NCBI RefSeq assembly: GCF_040783975.1
Contig: NZ_CP160631.1
Coordinates: forward strand, 1,550,001 to 1,614,000
Source: Pantoea sp. Ep11b
GTDB taxonomy: Bacteria > Pseudomonadota > Gammaproteobacteria > Enterobacterales > Enterobacteriaceae
Direction of reading: 5' to 3'
Length of the DNA: 64,000 nt
Below, one piece after another: positions 17,469 to 27,379 of the stretch. Below the pieces are notes generated by a model. That model ran no database searches. It had not been told where the DNA came from and worked only from the letters and a program-made list of their open reading frames with translations. Both the position numbers and the translations under genes were made by a program. Positions within the stretch are counted from its first letter, which is position 1. Every line of letters starts with the position of its first letter.

Positions 17469-18416
17469 ATGCCTGCAAAAATTCGTTCCACCCTGCTTTC
17501 GCTGGCGCTGCTCGCTTCAGGGCAGATTGTGTCACTTCCGGCGCAGGCGACCACGTCGCTGTCGCAACTTGCGCCTATTGCTCAGCCGCAGATCGCTTCT
17601 GGCAGTGCGATGATTGTCGACCTCACCACCAATAAAGTGCTCTTTTCCAGCCACCCGGACCGGGTCAGGCCCATTGCGTCGATCACCAAACTGATGACGG
17701 CGATGGTGGTGCTGGATGCGCATCTGCCGATGAATGAGATGTTAACCGTCGATATCAGCCAGACGCCGGAAATGCGGGGCATCTTTTCACGCGTGAAGCT
17801 CAACAGCCAGATCAGCCGCCGCAATATGCTGCTGCTGGCGCTGATGTCCTCTGAAAACCGCGCCGCCGCCAGTCTGGCGCACGCCTATCCGGGCGGCTAC
17901 AACGCCTTTATCCGGGCGATGAACGCTAAGGCACGCGCACTGGGCATGAAGCAGACCCACTATGTCGAACCGACCGGCCTGTCGACGCAGAACGTCTCCA
18001 GTGCCCAGGATCTGGTTAAACTGCTCAAGGCGACGCGGGAGTATCCGCTGCTCGGCGCGCTCAGCACCACCAAAGAGGAGACGGCGGTGTTTGCCCATCC
18101 GAACTATGCGCTGCCGTTCCGCAACACCAACCATCTGGTCTATAAAAATGACTGGCACATTCAGCTGACCAAGACCGGCTACACCGATCAGGCGGGCCAC
18201 TGTCTGGTGATGCGCACGATGATCAACAATCGTCCGGTGGCGCTGGTGGTGCTGGACGCGTTTGGCAAATATACCCACTTCGCTGACGCCAGCCGTCTGC
18301 GCAGCTGGCTGGAAACCGGCAAAGCGGCACCGGTGCCTGCCGCCGCGCTGGCGTATAAAAAACAGAAGTCGGGCCAGGTGGCCAGCAACGGTGGCGGCAC
18401 GACTGACGTAGAATAA
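17469..18416 (+). CDS. pbpG: D-alanyl-D-alanine endopeptidase PbpG (PBP7)
   Basis: A 315-residue periplasmic serine peptidase of the S11 family with a signal peptide ending at about residue 27. The catalytic triad motifs are SITK at 71-74 (nucleophile Ser71), SEN at 128-130 and KTG at 235-237. PbpG cleaves D-Ala-meso-DAP crosslinks in peptidoglycan during remodelling. Downstream of yohC, as in E. coli, with its own leader. Length and motifs are intact. Confidence 0.94.
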   Translation: MPAKIRSTLLSLALLASGQIVSLPAQATTSLSQLAPIAQPQIASGSAMIVDLTTNKVLFSSHPDRVRPIASITKLMTAMVVLDAHLPMNEMLTVDISQTPEMRGIFSRVKLNSQISRRNMLLLALMSSENRAAASLAHAYPGGYNAFIRAMNAKARALGMKQTHYVEPTGLSTQNVSSAQDLVKLLKATREYPLLGALSTTKEETAVFAHPNYALPFRNTNHLVYKNDWHIQLTKTGYTDQAGHCLVMRTMINNRPVALVVLDAFGKYTHFADASRLRSWLETGKAAPVPAAALAYKKQKSGQVASNGGGTTDVE

Positions 18417-18638
18417 CAGCCGGATTGCGGCGCCACGCGCGCCGCTTTGACTGGCGGCGCTGACCAGCCGCCAGACCCGGCCGGGCCGCAGCCGATGTTC
18501 CGCTTCAGGCCGCTGTCCGCCCGGAATGCGCCTGAAAAATACCCGTTATTCCTATATTGCCATCCCTTGTAAAGCCCTACACTACGCGCGAATGGCGAGG
18601 GACGATCGCCTGATTTAAGCTGCCGGAATCTTACTCAT

Positions 18639-21074
18639 ATGTTTATACGATCCCTTTTTGCATTGTTGATGCTGGTGCTGGTGGCGTTCACCCCGGCGCT
18701 GACGCTGGCCGCGGATGATACGGCCACTGCTGCTCAGGAACAGGATGCTGCGCCGAAGCTGAATGCCGCCGTAGAACTGCCGAAAATGCAGAAAATCCTT
18801 GATAAAATCAAAAGCCAGGTGTCGGGTGATGCCGGTGAAAACAAGCTGACTCAGCTGAATGAAATGGCGCTGGAGCTGTCGGGTAATGCTGATACGCTGG
18901 GTCAGGCGCTGGTGCCGGATCGGCAGCAGGTGGAGGCGCAGTTGCAGGTGCTGGGCCCCGCGCCTAAAGCCGACAGCGGCGTCAAAGAGACGCCGGAAGT
19001 GACGCGTAAGCGTAATGCGCTGGAGAGTCAGAAAAGTAAGCTCGACGACCAGATTAAGCAGGCCGAAGGCATCAAAAATGGGGCGCTGACGCTCTCTTCG
19101 CAGATTGTCAACCTGCGTCGTGATCAGCTGAAAAGCCAGCTGGCGCTGAACTCCGGTACGATCCTGGGCGCGCGCTTCTGGTCACCGCTGCTCAACAGTC
19201 AGGATCTCGACGGCGAAAAAATCGCTGAATTCCTGCAGGAGCTGCAGGACACCGCCGCGCTCTCCTGGGAGCCAGGCTGGCGCGTGGGCAGCGTCATGTG
19301 GCTGCTGGCGGCGCTGCTGGTGATGACGGTGGGCCGCCGCTACGGGGAGGAGTTTCTCGCCTGGGTCAGCATTCACAAACTGCCGGAGGGCAAACTGCGC
19401 CGCAGCTTCCTGGCGGCCGCGATAGCCCTGACCACGCTGGCGGCGGTGGTGCTGACCTTTAACTTTATCGCGCTGGCCTTTACGCGCCGCGATGAGGTTT
19501 CTGAAAACGTGCAGGATTTTGTCGATCGGCTGGTGCAGCTCAGCGTCTTCTGCGGCCTGATCGCCGGACTGGGCCGCGCTTTTCTCTCTACGCGTCGCCC
19601 CAGCTGGCGGCTGCCGACCATCTCCAATGAGGTGGCGATGGCGTTAAAGCCCTTTCCACCGATTACCGCCGTGCTGGTCTTTATCTTCCAGACGGTGGAA
19701 GCCTTTAACTACAGTGTCGGCACCAGCCTGAACACCACGATTTTTGCCAACGGCCTGACCGCGCTGCTAATCGGCACTACTGCGCTGGCGATCAGTGTGC
19801 GGGTTAACCGCGTGCGCCGTCGTATGACGCTGGCGGGCACCCCGCCAGAGGCGCGCTCTACGCTGGTCGGGCTGATTCAGATGGGCCTGACGCTGACGGC
19901 AATCGCTATTCTGGTGTCGCTGCTGATCGGCTACGTGACCCTGGCGCGCTTCCTGAGTTACGAGGTGATCTGGTGCGGCCTGCTGTTTGGCTCGTTCTAC
20001 TTCCTCAGCCACCTGCTGAATGATGGCTGTGAGAGTTTCTTCTCGACCAGTAATGCGACCGGTCGTCGCATTCAGAATTCGCTGAACATCAATGAACGTC
20101 ACCTTCAGCAGGCGGCGACGCTGCTGACAGCCATCGGGAAAACGTTCCTGGTGCTGGTCGTGGCGCTGGCGCTGGTTAACGGGACCTTTGCCTCCTCCAC
20201 GCCGATTGAGCTGCTGCAGAAAGTGATTGAATTCTGGGGCGGTAAAGGCCTGGAGTCGATGAATATCGTGCCGGCGCACATGGTCAATGCGCTGATCTGC
20301 CTGATCGTCGGCATCTATGTGCTGCGTTCGGTGCGCCGCTGGCTCGATACTGATTTTCTGCCGAAAACCACGATGGATGTGGGTATGCGGGTGTCGCTGG
20401 TAACGCTATTCAGCAACATCGGCTATGTACTGATCATCCTGCTGACCCTGTCGATTATGGGACTGCAGTGGAACAAGCTGGCCTGGATCGTCAGTGCATT
20501 GTCAGTCGGTATCGGTTTTGGTTTACAGGAGATTGTGAAGAACTTTATCTCGGGGCTGATCCTGTTAACCGAGCGGCCGGTAAAGGTGGGCGATCTGGTC
20601 AGCATCAGCGGTATCGAAGGGGATATTCGCCGGATTAACGTGCGCGCCACGGAAATTCAGCTGGGCGATAAATCCACGGTGATCGTGCCGAACTCACAGT
20701 TTATCTCGCAGAACGTGCGCAATGCGACGATGGGGAACGCACAGGGGGTGGTAACGATTACGCTGACCTTCCCGCTTAACACCGATCCGGGCAAGGTGCG
20801 CGATATTCTGCTGGAAGTGTATAACGAAAACGAACGTATTCTGGAGACGCCGGAACCCTCTGTGTCGTTTAAAGATCTGACACAGCAAGGGATTGTACTG
20901 AGCGTCACCGGCAACGTGGCGGGTCAGCGGCAGATCTCCGGTGCCAAAAGCGACCTGCTGTTCGACATTCTGACGCGGTTGCGCAAGGAGGGCATCCTGC
21001 TCTCGACTCCGCAGACGATGATTATTGAGCGTCGTCAGATGCCGGGTGCGGAACCCGAAGAGAAGCTGGTTTAG
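18639..21074 (+). CDS. Large MscS-family mechanosensitive channel with DUF3772 domain
   Basis: An 811-residue protein with a signal peptide (cleavage after LTLAA at about residue 24), a periplasmic helical DUF3772-like region to about residue 200, about ten membrane segments and a C-terminal MscS core. The core shows the pore-lining helix and its downstream signature (GIGFGLQEIVKNFISGL, then ERPVKVGD and a VPNSQ motif near the start of the beta domain). It should open on membrane tension during osmotic downshock. The size resembles YbiO/MscK-like channels, but the DUF3772 N-terminus differs from MscK, so no symbol is assigned. It is inserted between pbpG and dld, which are adjacent in E. coli. 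Confidence 0.87.
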   Translation: MFIRSLFALLMLVLVAFTPALTLAADDTATAAQEQDAAPKLNAAVELPKMQKILDKIKSQVSGDAGENKLTQLNEMALELSGNADTLGQALVPDRQQVEAQLQVLGPAPKADSGVKETPEVTRKRNALESQKSKLDDQIKQAEGIKNGALTLSSQIVNLRRDQLKSQLALNSGTILGARFWSPLLNSQDLDGEKIAEFLQELQDTAALSWEPGWRVGSVMWLLAALLVMTVGRRYGEEFLAWVSIHKLPEGKLRRSFLAAAIALTTLAAVVLTFNFIALAFTRRDEVSENVQDFVDRLVQLSVFCGLIAGLGRAFLSTRRPSWRLPTISNEVAMALKPFPPITAVLVFIFQTVEAFNYSVGTSLNTTIFANGLTALLIGTTALAISVRVNRVRRRMTLAGTPPEARSTLVGLIQMGLTLTAIAILVSLLIGYVTLARFLSYEVIWCGLLFGSFYFLSHLLNDGCESFFSTSNATGRRIQNSLNINERHLQQAATLLTAIGKTFLVLVVALALVNGTFASSTPIELLQKVIEFWGGKGLESMNIVPAHMVNALICLIVGIYVLRSVRRWLDTDFLPKTTMDVGMRVSLVTLFSNIGYVLIILLTLSIMGLQWNKLAWIVSALSVGIGFGLQEIVKNFISGLILLTERPVKVGDLVSISGIEGDIRRINVRATEIQLGDKSTVIVPNSQFISQNVRNATMGNAQGVVTITLTFPLNTDPGKVRDILLEVYNENERILETPEPSVSFKDLTQQGIVLSVTGNVAGQRQISGAKSDLLFDILTRLRKEGILLSTPQTMIIERRQMPGAEPEEKLV

Positions 21075-21077
21075 CAG

Positions 21078-21112
21078 TAACATGGCCGACGTCTGTCGGC
21101 CATGTTATTTTT
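21078..21112. terminator. Terminator between the MscS gene and chb
   Basis: TAACATGGCCGAC (21078-21090), loop GTCT, then GTCGGCCATGTTA (21095-21107) is a perfect 13-bp stem followed by TTTTT. It lies four bases after the channel stop and between two convergent genes, so it may also serve chb on the reverse strand. Confidence 0.88.
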
Positions 21113-21149
21113 CAGGCAGAGGCTTCTTAGCCGCCTGCCTCCTGGCTCT

Positions 21150-23801
21150 CTAGAGCGTTTCGACGCGGCTGCTACGCTGGCCGTCGCGGCTTACCGAACG
21201 AACGGATACGCTTCCGCTGACCTGGGGGGGCTGGCGGGCATCGTAACGCTGCCAGTTAACGCCGTTGTCCAGGCTGTACTCCAGCGTCACGCCAGGTAAG
21301 GCCACGTTCATCGACAGAATGCCATCGACGATTTTTGCACCCGGCAACGGCAGGCGATAATCGATGCCCGCTTTGTCCAGTTTCATCAGTTCGCGCTGCC
21401 CCAGCAGATTGGCAAATCGCTGCCAGTCACGCAGACGTGCCTGCTGATCGACGAGATGCGTACTGCCGCCCGTGTACTCCTGACCCACCTGATAATCCCG
21501 CTCCCAGCTGGCCCGATGCCAGCTACGTTCTGCGACCGCAAAAAGGCGAGGGTAGAGCATATATTCCATCTGGGCATCCGTACGCACGGTTTCGCTCCAC
21601 AGCTGCGCCGAGACCCCATAGGCCCCGCTCCAGGGCTTCACCGATTTGGCGCTGAACGCGTTGCCGTCACGGTCGACAGAAGTTTCCGCATTCTGCGGCA
21701 GGTTGTCGGGCGCGAAGCCAAAGATTTTGCGTTCATCGTTGAAGCGGGTGCCCCAGTAGTAGCCGCGCTCAAGCGGATTCACCTCATACGGAAAATCCAG
21801 ATAGAGGTAATCAGGGCTGGAGATCACCACGTCATAGCCTTTCTGAGACCAGTCACTGGCACTGTCATAACCGCCCCAGTAGAGCGTATCCCAGAAATTG
21901 ACCGCCACACGCGGCGTTGCAAAGGCGGCGGCATGGCTGACCTCTTTTAAGCCATCCTGCCAGGCCTGCATTTTGCCAATGCCGTGCCGGTTCACGATAT
22001 CGCTGACGGCCAGGGCAAAATAGCCCGGCAGATGGGCCAGATTTTCCACTTTGCCGCTTTTCACAAGGGCCTGGCAGACCTGTGATTTCTGCCACGGCAG
22101 ATCTTCGTGACGCTGGTCGCGCAGGCCGGTGCCCGGTTTCGGATCGTTTTTGTCCGAGTAGCCCGCACCCAGCCGGATATTCTTCGCCTCATCCCCGCCA
22201 AAATGCCAGACGGTGAGCGGTTGTCCCGCCTCCTGGTGCATGGCCTGGATTTCACCGATCACTTTATCGACGAAACGCTGTGAACTCTCAAGACAGGGAT
22301 TCAGGTAGCTGGTGCGGTCATAGAACTGAACAGAGGTGGTCTGCGAATCATCGGTCGGGTCCATCAGACGATAGCGTGTGGCCTCTTCAGGTTTGCCCTC
22401 TGCCGTCAGCCGCTGGTAGCGGGCTTCCATGGCGATCACGGCGGCGCGGGCATGGGCGGGCATATCAATTTCCGGGATCACCTCAATATGCCGGGCCTGC
22501 GCATACTTCACTATCGCGATGTAGTCGTCACGACTGAAATAGCCGCTGCCACTGTTATCGCTGAACGGACCGGAACCGAGCTGCGGCAGCAGACAGCGCT
22601 GTTCGGTCAGGTCATGACAGCGTTTTGCACCCACCCCGGTCAGTTCGGGTAAGCCAGGAATGTCAATCCGCCAGCCCTCATCATCACTCAGGTGAAAATG
22701 AAAGCGGTTCATCTTCCATGCCGCCATCTGATCCAGCAGCCGCATGACCGCCTGTTTACTGTGAAAATGCCGGGCAACATCCAGCAGTGCGCCGCGATAA
22801 GCAAAGCGCGGCGCATCGTGCGCTTCCAGGCTGGCAATACGGGGTGCATCTTCACCGGGTATCAGCGAAAACAGTGACATCAGGCCGTAGAAAGTACCGG
22901 CCGCATCGTAGCCCGTTATGCTGGCACGACGGGGGGTAATATCCAGATCGTAGGCGCCCGATTTCGCCAGCACGCCGCTGAAATGCCTTGGCTTAACCTG
23001 CGTTGTGATGGCGAACCCCTCTGGCGACGTTTTCAGCCCGAGCAGCGTCAGGCGCTGTTTTACCGCCTCCACAGTTTCGCTGCTTAGTCCGCTCAGCGAC
23101 AGCCTGACGCCCCGGCTGAGATCGGCATTCTGCGGGCGCAGTTTCACATCGAGCGGGGTGGGGGTTATTTGACCGCGCAGCGCGGAAGCGGGAAGGGTTA
23201 CGACATCGTTGTTGCGATCAAAACGGCTGGCAGGCTGCATCAGGATATTGTGATCATCGGCGCTGCGCCGCCAGTGATCGCCCAGCGGCAAGACAAAACG
23301 ACTGAGATCCTCATGATCGGTGCTGGCAATAATTTTTGGCGTGGCCTCGCCAGCCGTGACATACCAGCGCGGCATGACATCGGTTATGAAAAGCTGCCAG
23401 TACTCGTTAACGATGGGGATCTGCACCGATTCGCCCGCGCCGATGCCGGTGAACTTCTCTGTCGGCTCCAGCCGGGTTAAGTCGCCGACCAGATGGGTCA
23501 TTTTAAACTGCTCGTTGTCGACCCGCAGCGTCTGATGAACGTTGCTCATGTAGATCGCCCAGTGCCGGCTGTTCAGCGCGGGGCCATGATTGGTGAGGGT
23601 GATCGTGGCGCGGTTACAGGCGGCGTAGTCGGCGCCCAGGGCGGCACAGTCGGTGCCATGCAGGGCGGCCTGGTTGTCAGTGACCTGATAGGTCACGCCA
23701 AATTTGCTGATCTGATCCACCATTTGCTGATCGGACGGGCTGGCGTGGCCTGTCGTGGCCACGCCGAGCAGGGTAAACGCGATAAGGCTTAACTTAAACA
23801 T
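21150..23801 (-). CDS. chb: Chitobiase (GH20 beta-N-acetylhexosaminidase)
   Basis: An 883-residue secreted enzyme with strong full-length similarity to Serratia marcescens chitobiase (885 residues). It has a signal peptide, an N-terminal carbohydrate-binding CHB_HEX domain (about 25-180), a GH20b domain (about 210-330), the catalytic TIM barrel from about 335 and a C-terminal beta domain. The catalytic pair is the Asp-Glu of HFGGDEAKN, near residue 535. DVARHFHSKQAV and FHFHLSDDEGWRIDIPGLPEL are conserved substrate-site stretches. It releases GlcNAc from chitobiose and short chitooligosaccharides in the periplasm or outside the cell. It lies 45 bases after chiP on the same strand, so porin and enzyme are probably one operon. 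Confidence 0.93.
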   Translation of the reverse strand: MFKLSLIAFTLLGVATTGHASPSDQQMVDQISKFGVTYQVTDNQAALHGTDCAALGADYAACNRATITLTNHGPALNSRHWAIYMSNVHQTLRVDNEQFKMTHLVGDLTRLEPTEKFTGIGAGESVQIPIVNEYWQLFITDVMPRWYVTAGEATPKIIASTDHEDLSRFVLPLGDHWRRSADDHNILMQPASRFDRNNDVVTLPASALRGQITPTPLDVKLRPQNADLSRGVRLSLSGLSSETVEAVKQRLTLLGLKTSPEGFAITTQVKPRHFSGVLAKSGAYDLDITPRRASITGYDAAGTFYGLMSLFSLIPGEDAPRIASLEAHDAPRFAYRGALLDVARHFHSKQAVMRLLDQMAAWKMNRFHFHLSDDEGWRIDIPGLPELTGVGAKRCHDLTEQRCLLPQLGSGPFSDNSGSGYFSRDDYIAIVKYAQARHIEVIPEIDMPAHARAAVIAMEARYQRLTAEGKPEEATRYRLMDPTDDSQTTSVQFYDRTSYLNPCLESSQRFVDKVIGEIQAMHQEAGQPLTVWHFGGDEAKNIRLGAGYSDKNDPKPGTGLRDQRHEDLPWQKSQVCQALVKSGKVENLAHLPGYFALAVSDIVNRHGIGKMQAWQDGLKEVSHAAAFATPRVAVNFWDTLYWGGYDSASDWSQKGYDVVISSPDYLYLDFPYEVNPLERGYYWGTRFNDERKIFGFAPDNLPQNAETSVDRDGNAFSAKSVKPWSGAYGVSAQLWSETVRTDAQMEYMLYPRLFAVAERSWHRASWERDYQVGQEYTGGSTHLVDQQARLRDWQRFANLLGQRELMKLDKAGIDYRLPLPGAKIVDGILSMNVALPGVTLEYSLDNGVNWQRYDARQPPQVSGSVSVRSVSRDGQRSSRVETL

Positions 23802-23846
23802 AGTGATTCATCCTTGCTGCTGAAAAAGGTCCGTGTGTGCAGGGCG

Positions 23847-25244
23847 TCAGAACACCGTAAACGGCGCAATAACCATAAACTTGATGTCCTTTTCGTCCTG
23901 GAACATATTGCCGTAACCGCCACTGTAACTGGGCAGGTCGCTGTGATTGTCGTAGCGGGTGTAGTGGAGTCTGAACTGTGTATCCTTCGCGCGGCCCTGC
24001 TGAATTTGATAGATCAGATCGAGGTTCCAGGCGGACTCCTTCAGCCGCTGGCTCTGATCAACGGTGGGCAGCGTAGAGGGTCTGGCATCCCAGCCCCAGA
24101 CATAAGATGTTCCCACTTTCCAGCCAGCCAGCTGCCAGGGAGTGAGATCGAGCATCGCCCCGGCAAAGATCGCTTTCTCGCCATTGGCGTTCCAGTCTGA
24201 GCGGGCATCCCACCAGATATCCAGTCGTCCATTCGAGCTGGCATAGGCAGGCGTCATGCGCTGCAGAAAGAAACCCTGATTGCCTTCGGCTTTGACCCAG
24301 GTGCCTTCGAGGCGCAGATCAACCGGGCCGACGTTATAACCGAACGTAAGCGCCTGCAGCCAGGCCAGACCATCATAGACATCGCGGACATTCGCTGCCC
24401 CACCGGTAACGTGGTCATGTGCACCATAAAACTGATAGCTGGTATTAAGGGCATGGCCGCCCGGTGTGGCTGACCAGGACGCTTTAGCGAAATATTGATC
24501 CATATAATCTGCAGCCTGACCAAATGCCCCTTCCAGAACAAGACTATTTTTGAAGTCATATTTCATGCCGAACGAATGCAGGTAGCGAATACCCGTTTTA
24601 CCATCTGCCTCGCGGAAATCATATAAATCCCGATACCAGGGGGCTTTATATTTGTCGCTCCATATCCAGGAGAGCGATAATTCTCCCGCCGCCTGAAAAT
24701 CATACCGCGCACCTGTTTCGACGCCCCGATAAGTGCCGGGTAAAAAACTCCAGTGCGACGCAATCAGTGACTGACCGGTTGGCTGAATATAACCGGCACG
24801 TAACCAGTAGTCGTGATAGTTTAATTTGAGCGCCGCTTTATAAATGGCGGCGCCGCTGCTGTCGCCATTCCATTTCTCTTCCCAGCGCGTTCGTGCCTTG
24901 CTGAAGCCAATTTCGTTGGGTGCTGCGGGGCCGCTGCTGGAGAGCTCTGCGGCACCAAACAGGGCAAAGTCCAGTCCGATCCAGCCGCCGGCATAGCCGG
25001 ACGTATAGTCGAGATTACTGTTGAGCGAGGCGTGATGCAGATTGGCCCGATATTCCCCGTGTGCATCGCTGGCGGGGTCGGTCTCTTTGCGATCCCGCTG
25101 TCGCTGCCAGTAAAAAACATTGCCTTTCAGCGACGCATCTTCAATAAATCCGGAAGCATAAGCCGGTAAAGCATTTATTGCGGTCAGCGCAAGCGTTGCC
25201 GCCGTTATTTCCATTAACGCGAGCGCGTAATTAATTTTACGCAT
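23847..25244 (-). CDS. chiP: Chitoporin ChiP (OprD-family outer membrane porin)
   Basis: A 465-residue OprD/ChiP-type porin, close to the 468 residues of E. coli ChiP (YbfM). It has a signal peptide ending at about residue 31 (AYA), then [21 protein letters not shown], the usual start of the mature barrel, and ends in an aromatic residue (APFTVF) as outer membrane barrels do. An AGGGAGG Shine-Dalgarno stands before the ATG. Family knowledge: ChiP imports chitooligosaccharides. The neighbour chb hydrolyses the same substrates, which supports the call. In E. coli chiP is silenced by the sRNA ChiX; I could not establish a ChiX pairing site here. Confidence 0.9.
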   Translation of the reverse strand: MRKINYALALMEITAATLALTAINALPAYASGFIEDASLKGNVFYWQRQRDRKETDPASDAHGEYRANLHHASLNSNLDYTSGYAGGWIGLDFALFGAAELSSSGPAAPNEIGFSKARTRWEEKWNGDSSGAAIYKAALKLNYHDYWLRAGYIQPTGQSLIASHWSFLPGTYRGVETGARYDFQAAGELSLSWIWSDKYKAPWYRDLYDFREADGKTGIRYLHSFGMKYDFKNSLVLEGAFGQAADYMDQYFAKASWSATPGGHALNTSYQFYGAHDHVTGGAANVRDVYDGLAWLQALTFGYNVGPVDLRLEGTWVKAEGNQGFFLQRMTPAYASSNGRLDIWWDARSDWNANGEKAIFAGAMLDLTPWQLAGWKVGTSYVWGWDARPSTLPTVDQSQRLKESAWNLDLIYQIQQGRAKDTQFRLHYTRYDNHSDLPSYSGGYGNMFQDEKDIKFMVIAPFTVF

Positions 25245-25482
25245 CTTTATCCCTCCCTGGAAAAATTCATAATTAACATGCTGTGGCTATTTTCTGTCGG
25301 TAATTTATTTTTCGCGGCGCGAATTATCAATTGCGGGGGTGATGTTTTGTGAGGGGTTGCGCAGAACACGATCAGAGAAAATAAAGCAGGTGCAATCTGG
25401 GAAGGAAAATTAATTTTTTGATGAAAATTATGGCCATTAACGACGACAATAATAACATCGGAGGAACCCGATGCCCGGACGA

Positions 25483-25508
25483 TCAGCCTGCTCAGAAAAG
25501 CAGGCTGA
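25483..25508 (-). terminator. Hairpin downstream of dld
   Basis: TCAGCCTGCT and AGCAGGCTGA (25483-25492 and 25499-25508) form a perfect 10-bp stem, 13 bases after the dld stop. No T-run follows on the reverse strand, so it may act as a weak or factor-assisted terminator. Confidence 0.5.
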
Positions 25509-25520
25509 CCGGAAACGCAG

Positions 25521-27224
25521 TTAACCCTGTTTCACCGCCCAGCCTTTCTGTTTGCTGGTTTTGCCGATGCCAGGATTGAAACTGTTGGTCGGATCGAGCT
25601 GGCGATAGAAGGCGGCCAGTTGCGGTTTAGCCTGATAGAGATGACCGACGTTGTGTTCAGCGGGATACTCCGCGCCGCGCGCCTGCAGAATCGCCAGCAT
25701 CTGCGCTTTCAGCGCAGGCACATCGACCCCTTTTCTGACGATATAATCCTGATGGAATACGTGACAGAAGAAGTGACCATAGTAGAGGCGATGGCTGAGC
25801 GAGGCGCGGATCGCGTCAGGCAGATTTTCAAACCAGTCAGGGTCATTTCGACGCAGGGCGATATCCAGCGCCAGAATATCCTCCACCTCATCGGCATGCA
25901 CGGCGTGGTAGCGTACTGCCGCGCCCGCCGCCGCAAATCGATGCAGAAAGGCGTGCGCGCCCTCTTTGCCTTCACACTCAAAGAACTCGCCACCGCCCTC
26001 ACGGAAGTAGTCACGCAGATAGTTACGCGCTTCCGCCACACCCTCGCCAGACATCTTCAGCATCAGATGGTGTTCATATTTGTCGCGATACTGCTTCATG
26101 CGTCTGGGCAGATGAGCCGGGAACATCCTGCTCAGCCGCTGCAGCAGCCGGTCGCTGAAGTGGGGCTTAATGAAGGCGAATTTACTCAGCCAGGCATCGA
26201 CCCGTCCCTTCAGCGTGAAAAACAGCGGCATTTTGTCGGTGCCCAGCTTGTCGATCATCAGGAAGGTATCTTTTCCGTAAACCTCCGCAATATCGTAGAT
26301 GTCACGATGCATATATTCGCCAGCCACGGGCAGATGGGTAAAATGGGCCAGTATGTGACGGCGAAGCTCGGTAAGAACGCCGGGATCATTGGTGCCGATG
26401 TAGAAGACCTGCTGTTGGGGTTCGCTGGCGAAGGTATCAAGTCGCACGGCAAAGACCGCCAGCTTTCCGGCACAGCCGGACGCCTCGAACAGACGCCGCG
26501 CATCCGCGTTGTAGCGGGCGGGCGTGTCGGCATCGACCTCACGCACCCGATCGGCGTAGTCGTGATCGGAGGCGTGACGGCCATCATGCTGAACGTCGCC
26601 AGGCTGCCAGCGATCGTCATCCAGCCGCCCCAGAATCTCCTCCGGCGAGCTGCCCAGATCGATGCCGAGATGGTTCACCAGCTTCAGTTTTCCACTGGCG
26701 TCAATCTGCGCAAACAGCGCCATTTCGCTGTAGGCCGGACCGCGCTTAATCAGCGAGCCACCGGAGTTGTTGCAGATGCCACCCAGCACCGAGGCGCCGA
26801 TGCAGGAGGAGCCAATGACCGAATGCGGTTCGCGTCCCAGCGGCTTGAGCGTTTTTTCCAGCTGATAGAGGGTACTGCCGGGGAACGCCAGCACCTGCTG
26901 GCCATTGTCGATCAGCTGCAGTTTGTCGAGCCGCAGGGTGCTGATAATCACCAGCGGGCGATCGTAGTCGTTGCCGTGCGGTGTGGAACCTTCGGTGAGG
27001 CCGGTGTTCGCCGCCTGCATCAGAATGATAACATCGGCTTTCACCAGCGTTTGCAGCACCCGCCAGAGCTCCAGCAGGGTACCAGGAAACACCACGGCCA
27101 GCGCCTCGCCGTCGCCAGAGCGAAAGCCTTTGCGATAACGGGCGGTCTGTTCAGGTTCAGTCAGGAGATGGGCCGGGCCGACGAGGCGGCGCAGATCAGA
27201 AAGCAGGGCAGAGGTTGGTATCAT
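25521..27224 (-). CDS. dld: Quinone-dependent D-lactate dehydrogenase
   Basis: A 567-residue flavoprotein with close similarity to E. coli Dld (571) over its whole length. The FAD-binding PCMH part contains MQAANTGLTEGSTP and SVIGSSCIGASVLGGICNNSGG. The membrane-binding and catalytic cap follow, with YDIAEVYGKDTFLMIDKLGTDKMP and VFHQDYIVRKG. The enzyme oxidises D-lactate to pyruvate at the inner face of the membrane and feeds quinone. The longest frame starts at 27266, but the ATG at 27224 (MIPTSALLSDLRRL) has an AAGG Shine-Dalgarno and matches the family start, so I chose it. It is divergent from bglX, as in E. coli. Confidence 0.94.
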   Translation of the reverse strand: MIPTSALLSDLRRLVGPAHLLTEPEQTARYRKGFRSGDGEALAVVFPGTLLELWRVLQTLVKADVIILMQAANTGLTEGSTPHGNDYDRPLVIISTLRLDKLQLIDNGQQVLAFPGSTLYQLEKTLKPLGREPHSVIGSSCIGASVLGGICNNSGGSLIKRGPAYSEMALFAQIDASGKLKLVNHLGIDLGSSPEEILGRLDDDRWQPGDVQHDGRHASDHDYADRVREVDADTPARYNADARRLFEASGCAGKLAVFAVRLDTFASEPQQQVFYIGTNDPGVLTELRRHILAHFTHLPVAGEYMHRDIYDIAEVYGKDTFLMIDKLGTDKMPLFFTLKGRVDAWLSKFAFIKPHFSDRLLQRLSRMFPAHLPRRMKQYRDKYEHHLMLKMSGEGVAEARNYLRDYFREGGGEFFECEGKEGAHAFLHRFAAAGAAVRYHAVHADEVEDILALDIALRRNDPDWFENLPDAIRASLSHRLYYGHFFCHVFHQDYIVRKGVDVPALKAQMLAILQARGAEYPAEHNVGHLYQAKPQLAAFYRQLDPTNSFNPGIGKTSKQKGWAVKQG

Positions 27225-27379
27225 GAGCAATTCCCTTGTCTTATCAGTGCGACTTAACTGTAGCACGGCTGCTCACCTGAACGCAGTGTGACAGCAGCAG
27301 CTACCTGCTATTCTCATCTTGTGGCACACTGCCGCCTGTTTATTCGATATTGCGCAGTTACTTAAGAGAACCCAACCTG

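Noticed and set aside
25245..25340. ChiX sRNA pairing site in the chiP leader
   Set aside because: The leader has AGGGAGGGA near the start, which could pair with ChiX only weakly; not enough to call a site.
25620..27257. 545-codon forward frame opposite dld
   Set aside because: The reverse strand encodes a complete Dld with all family motifs; the forward translation has no recognisable domain.
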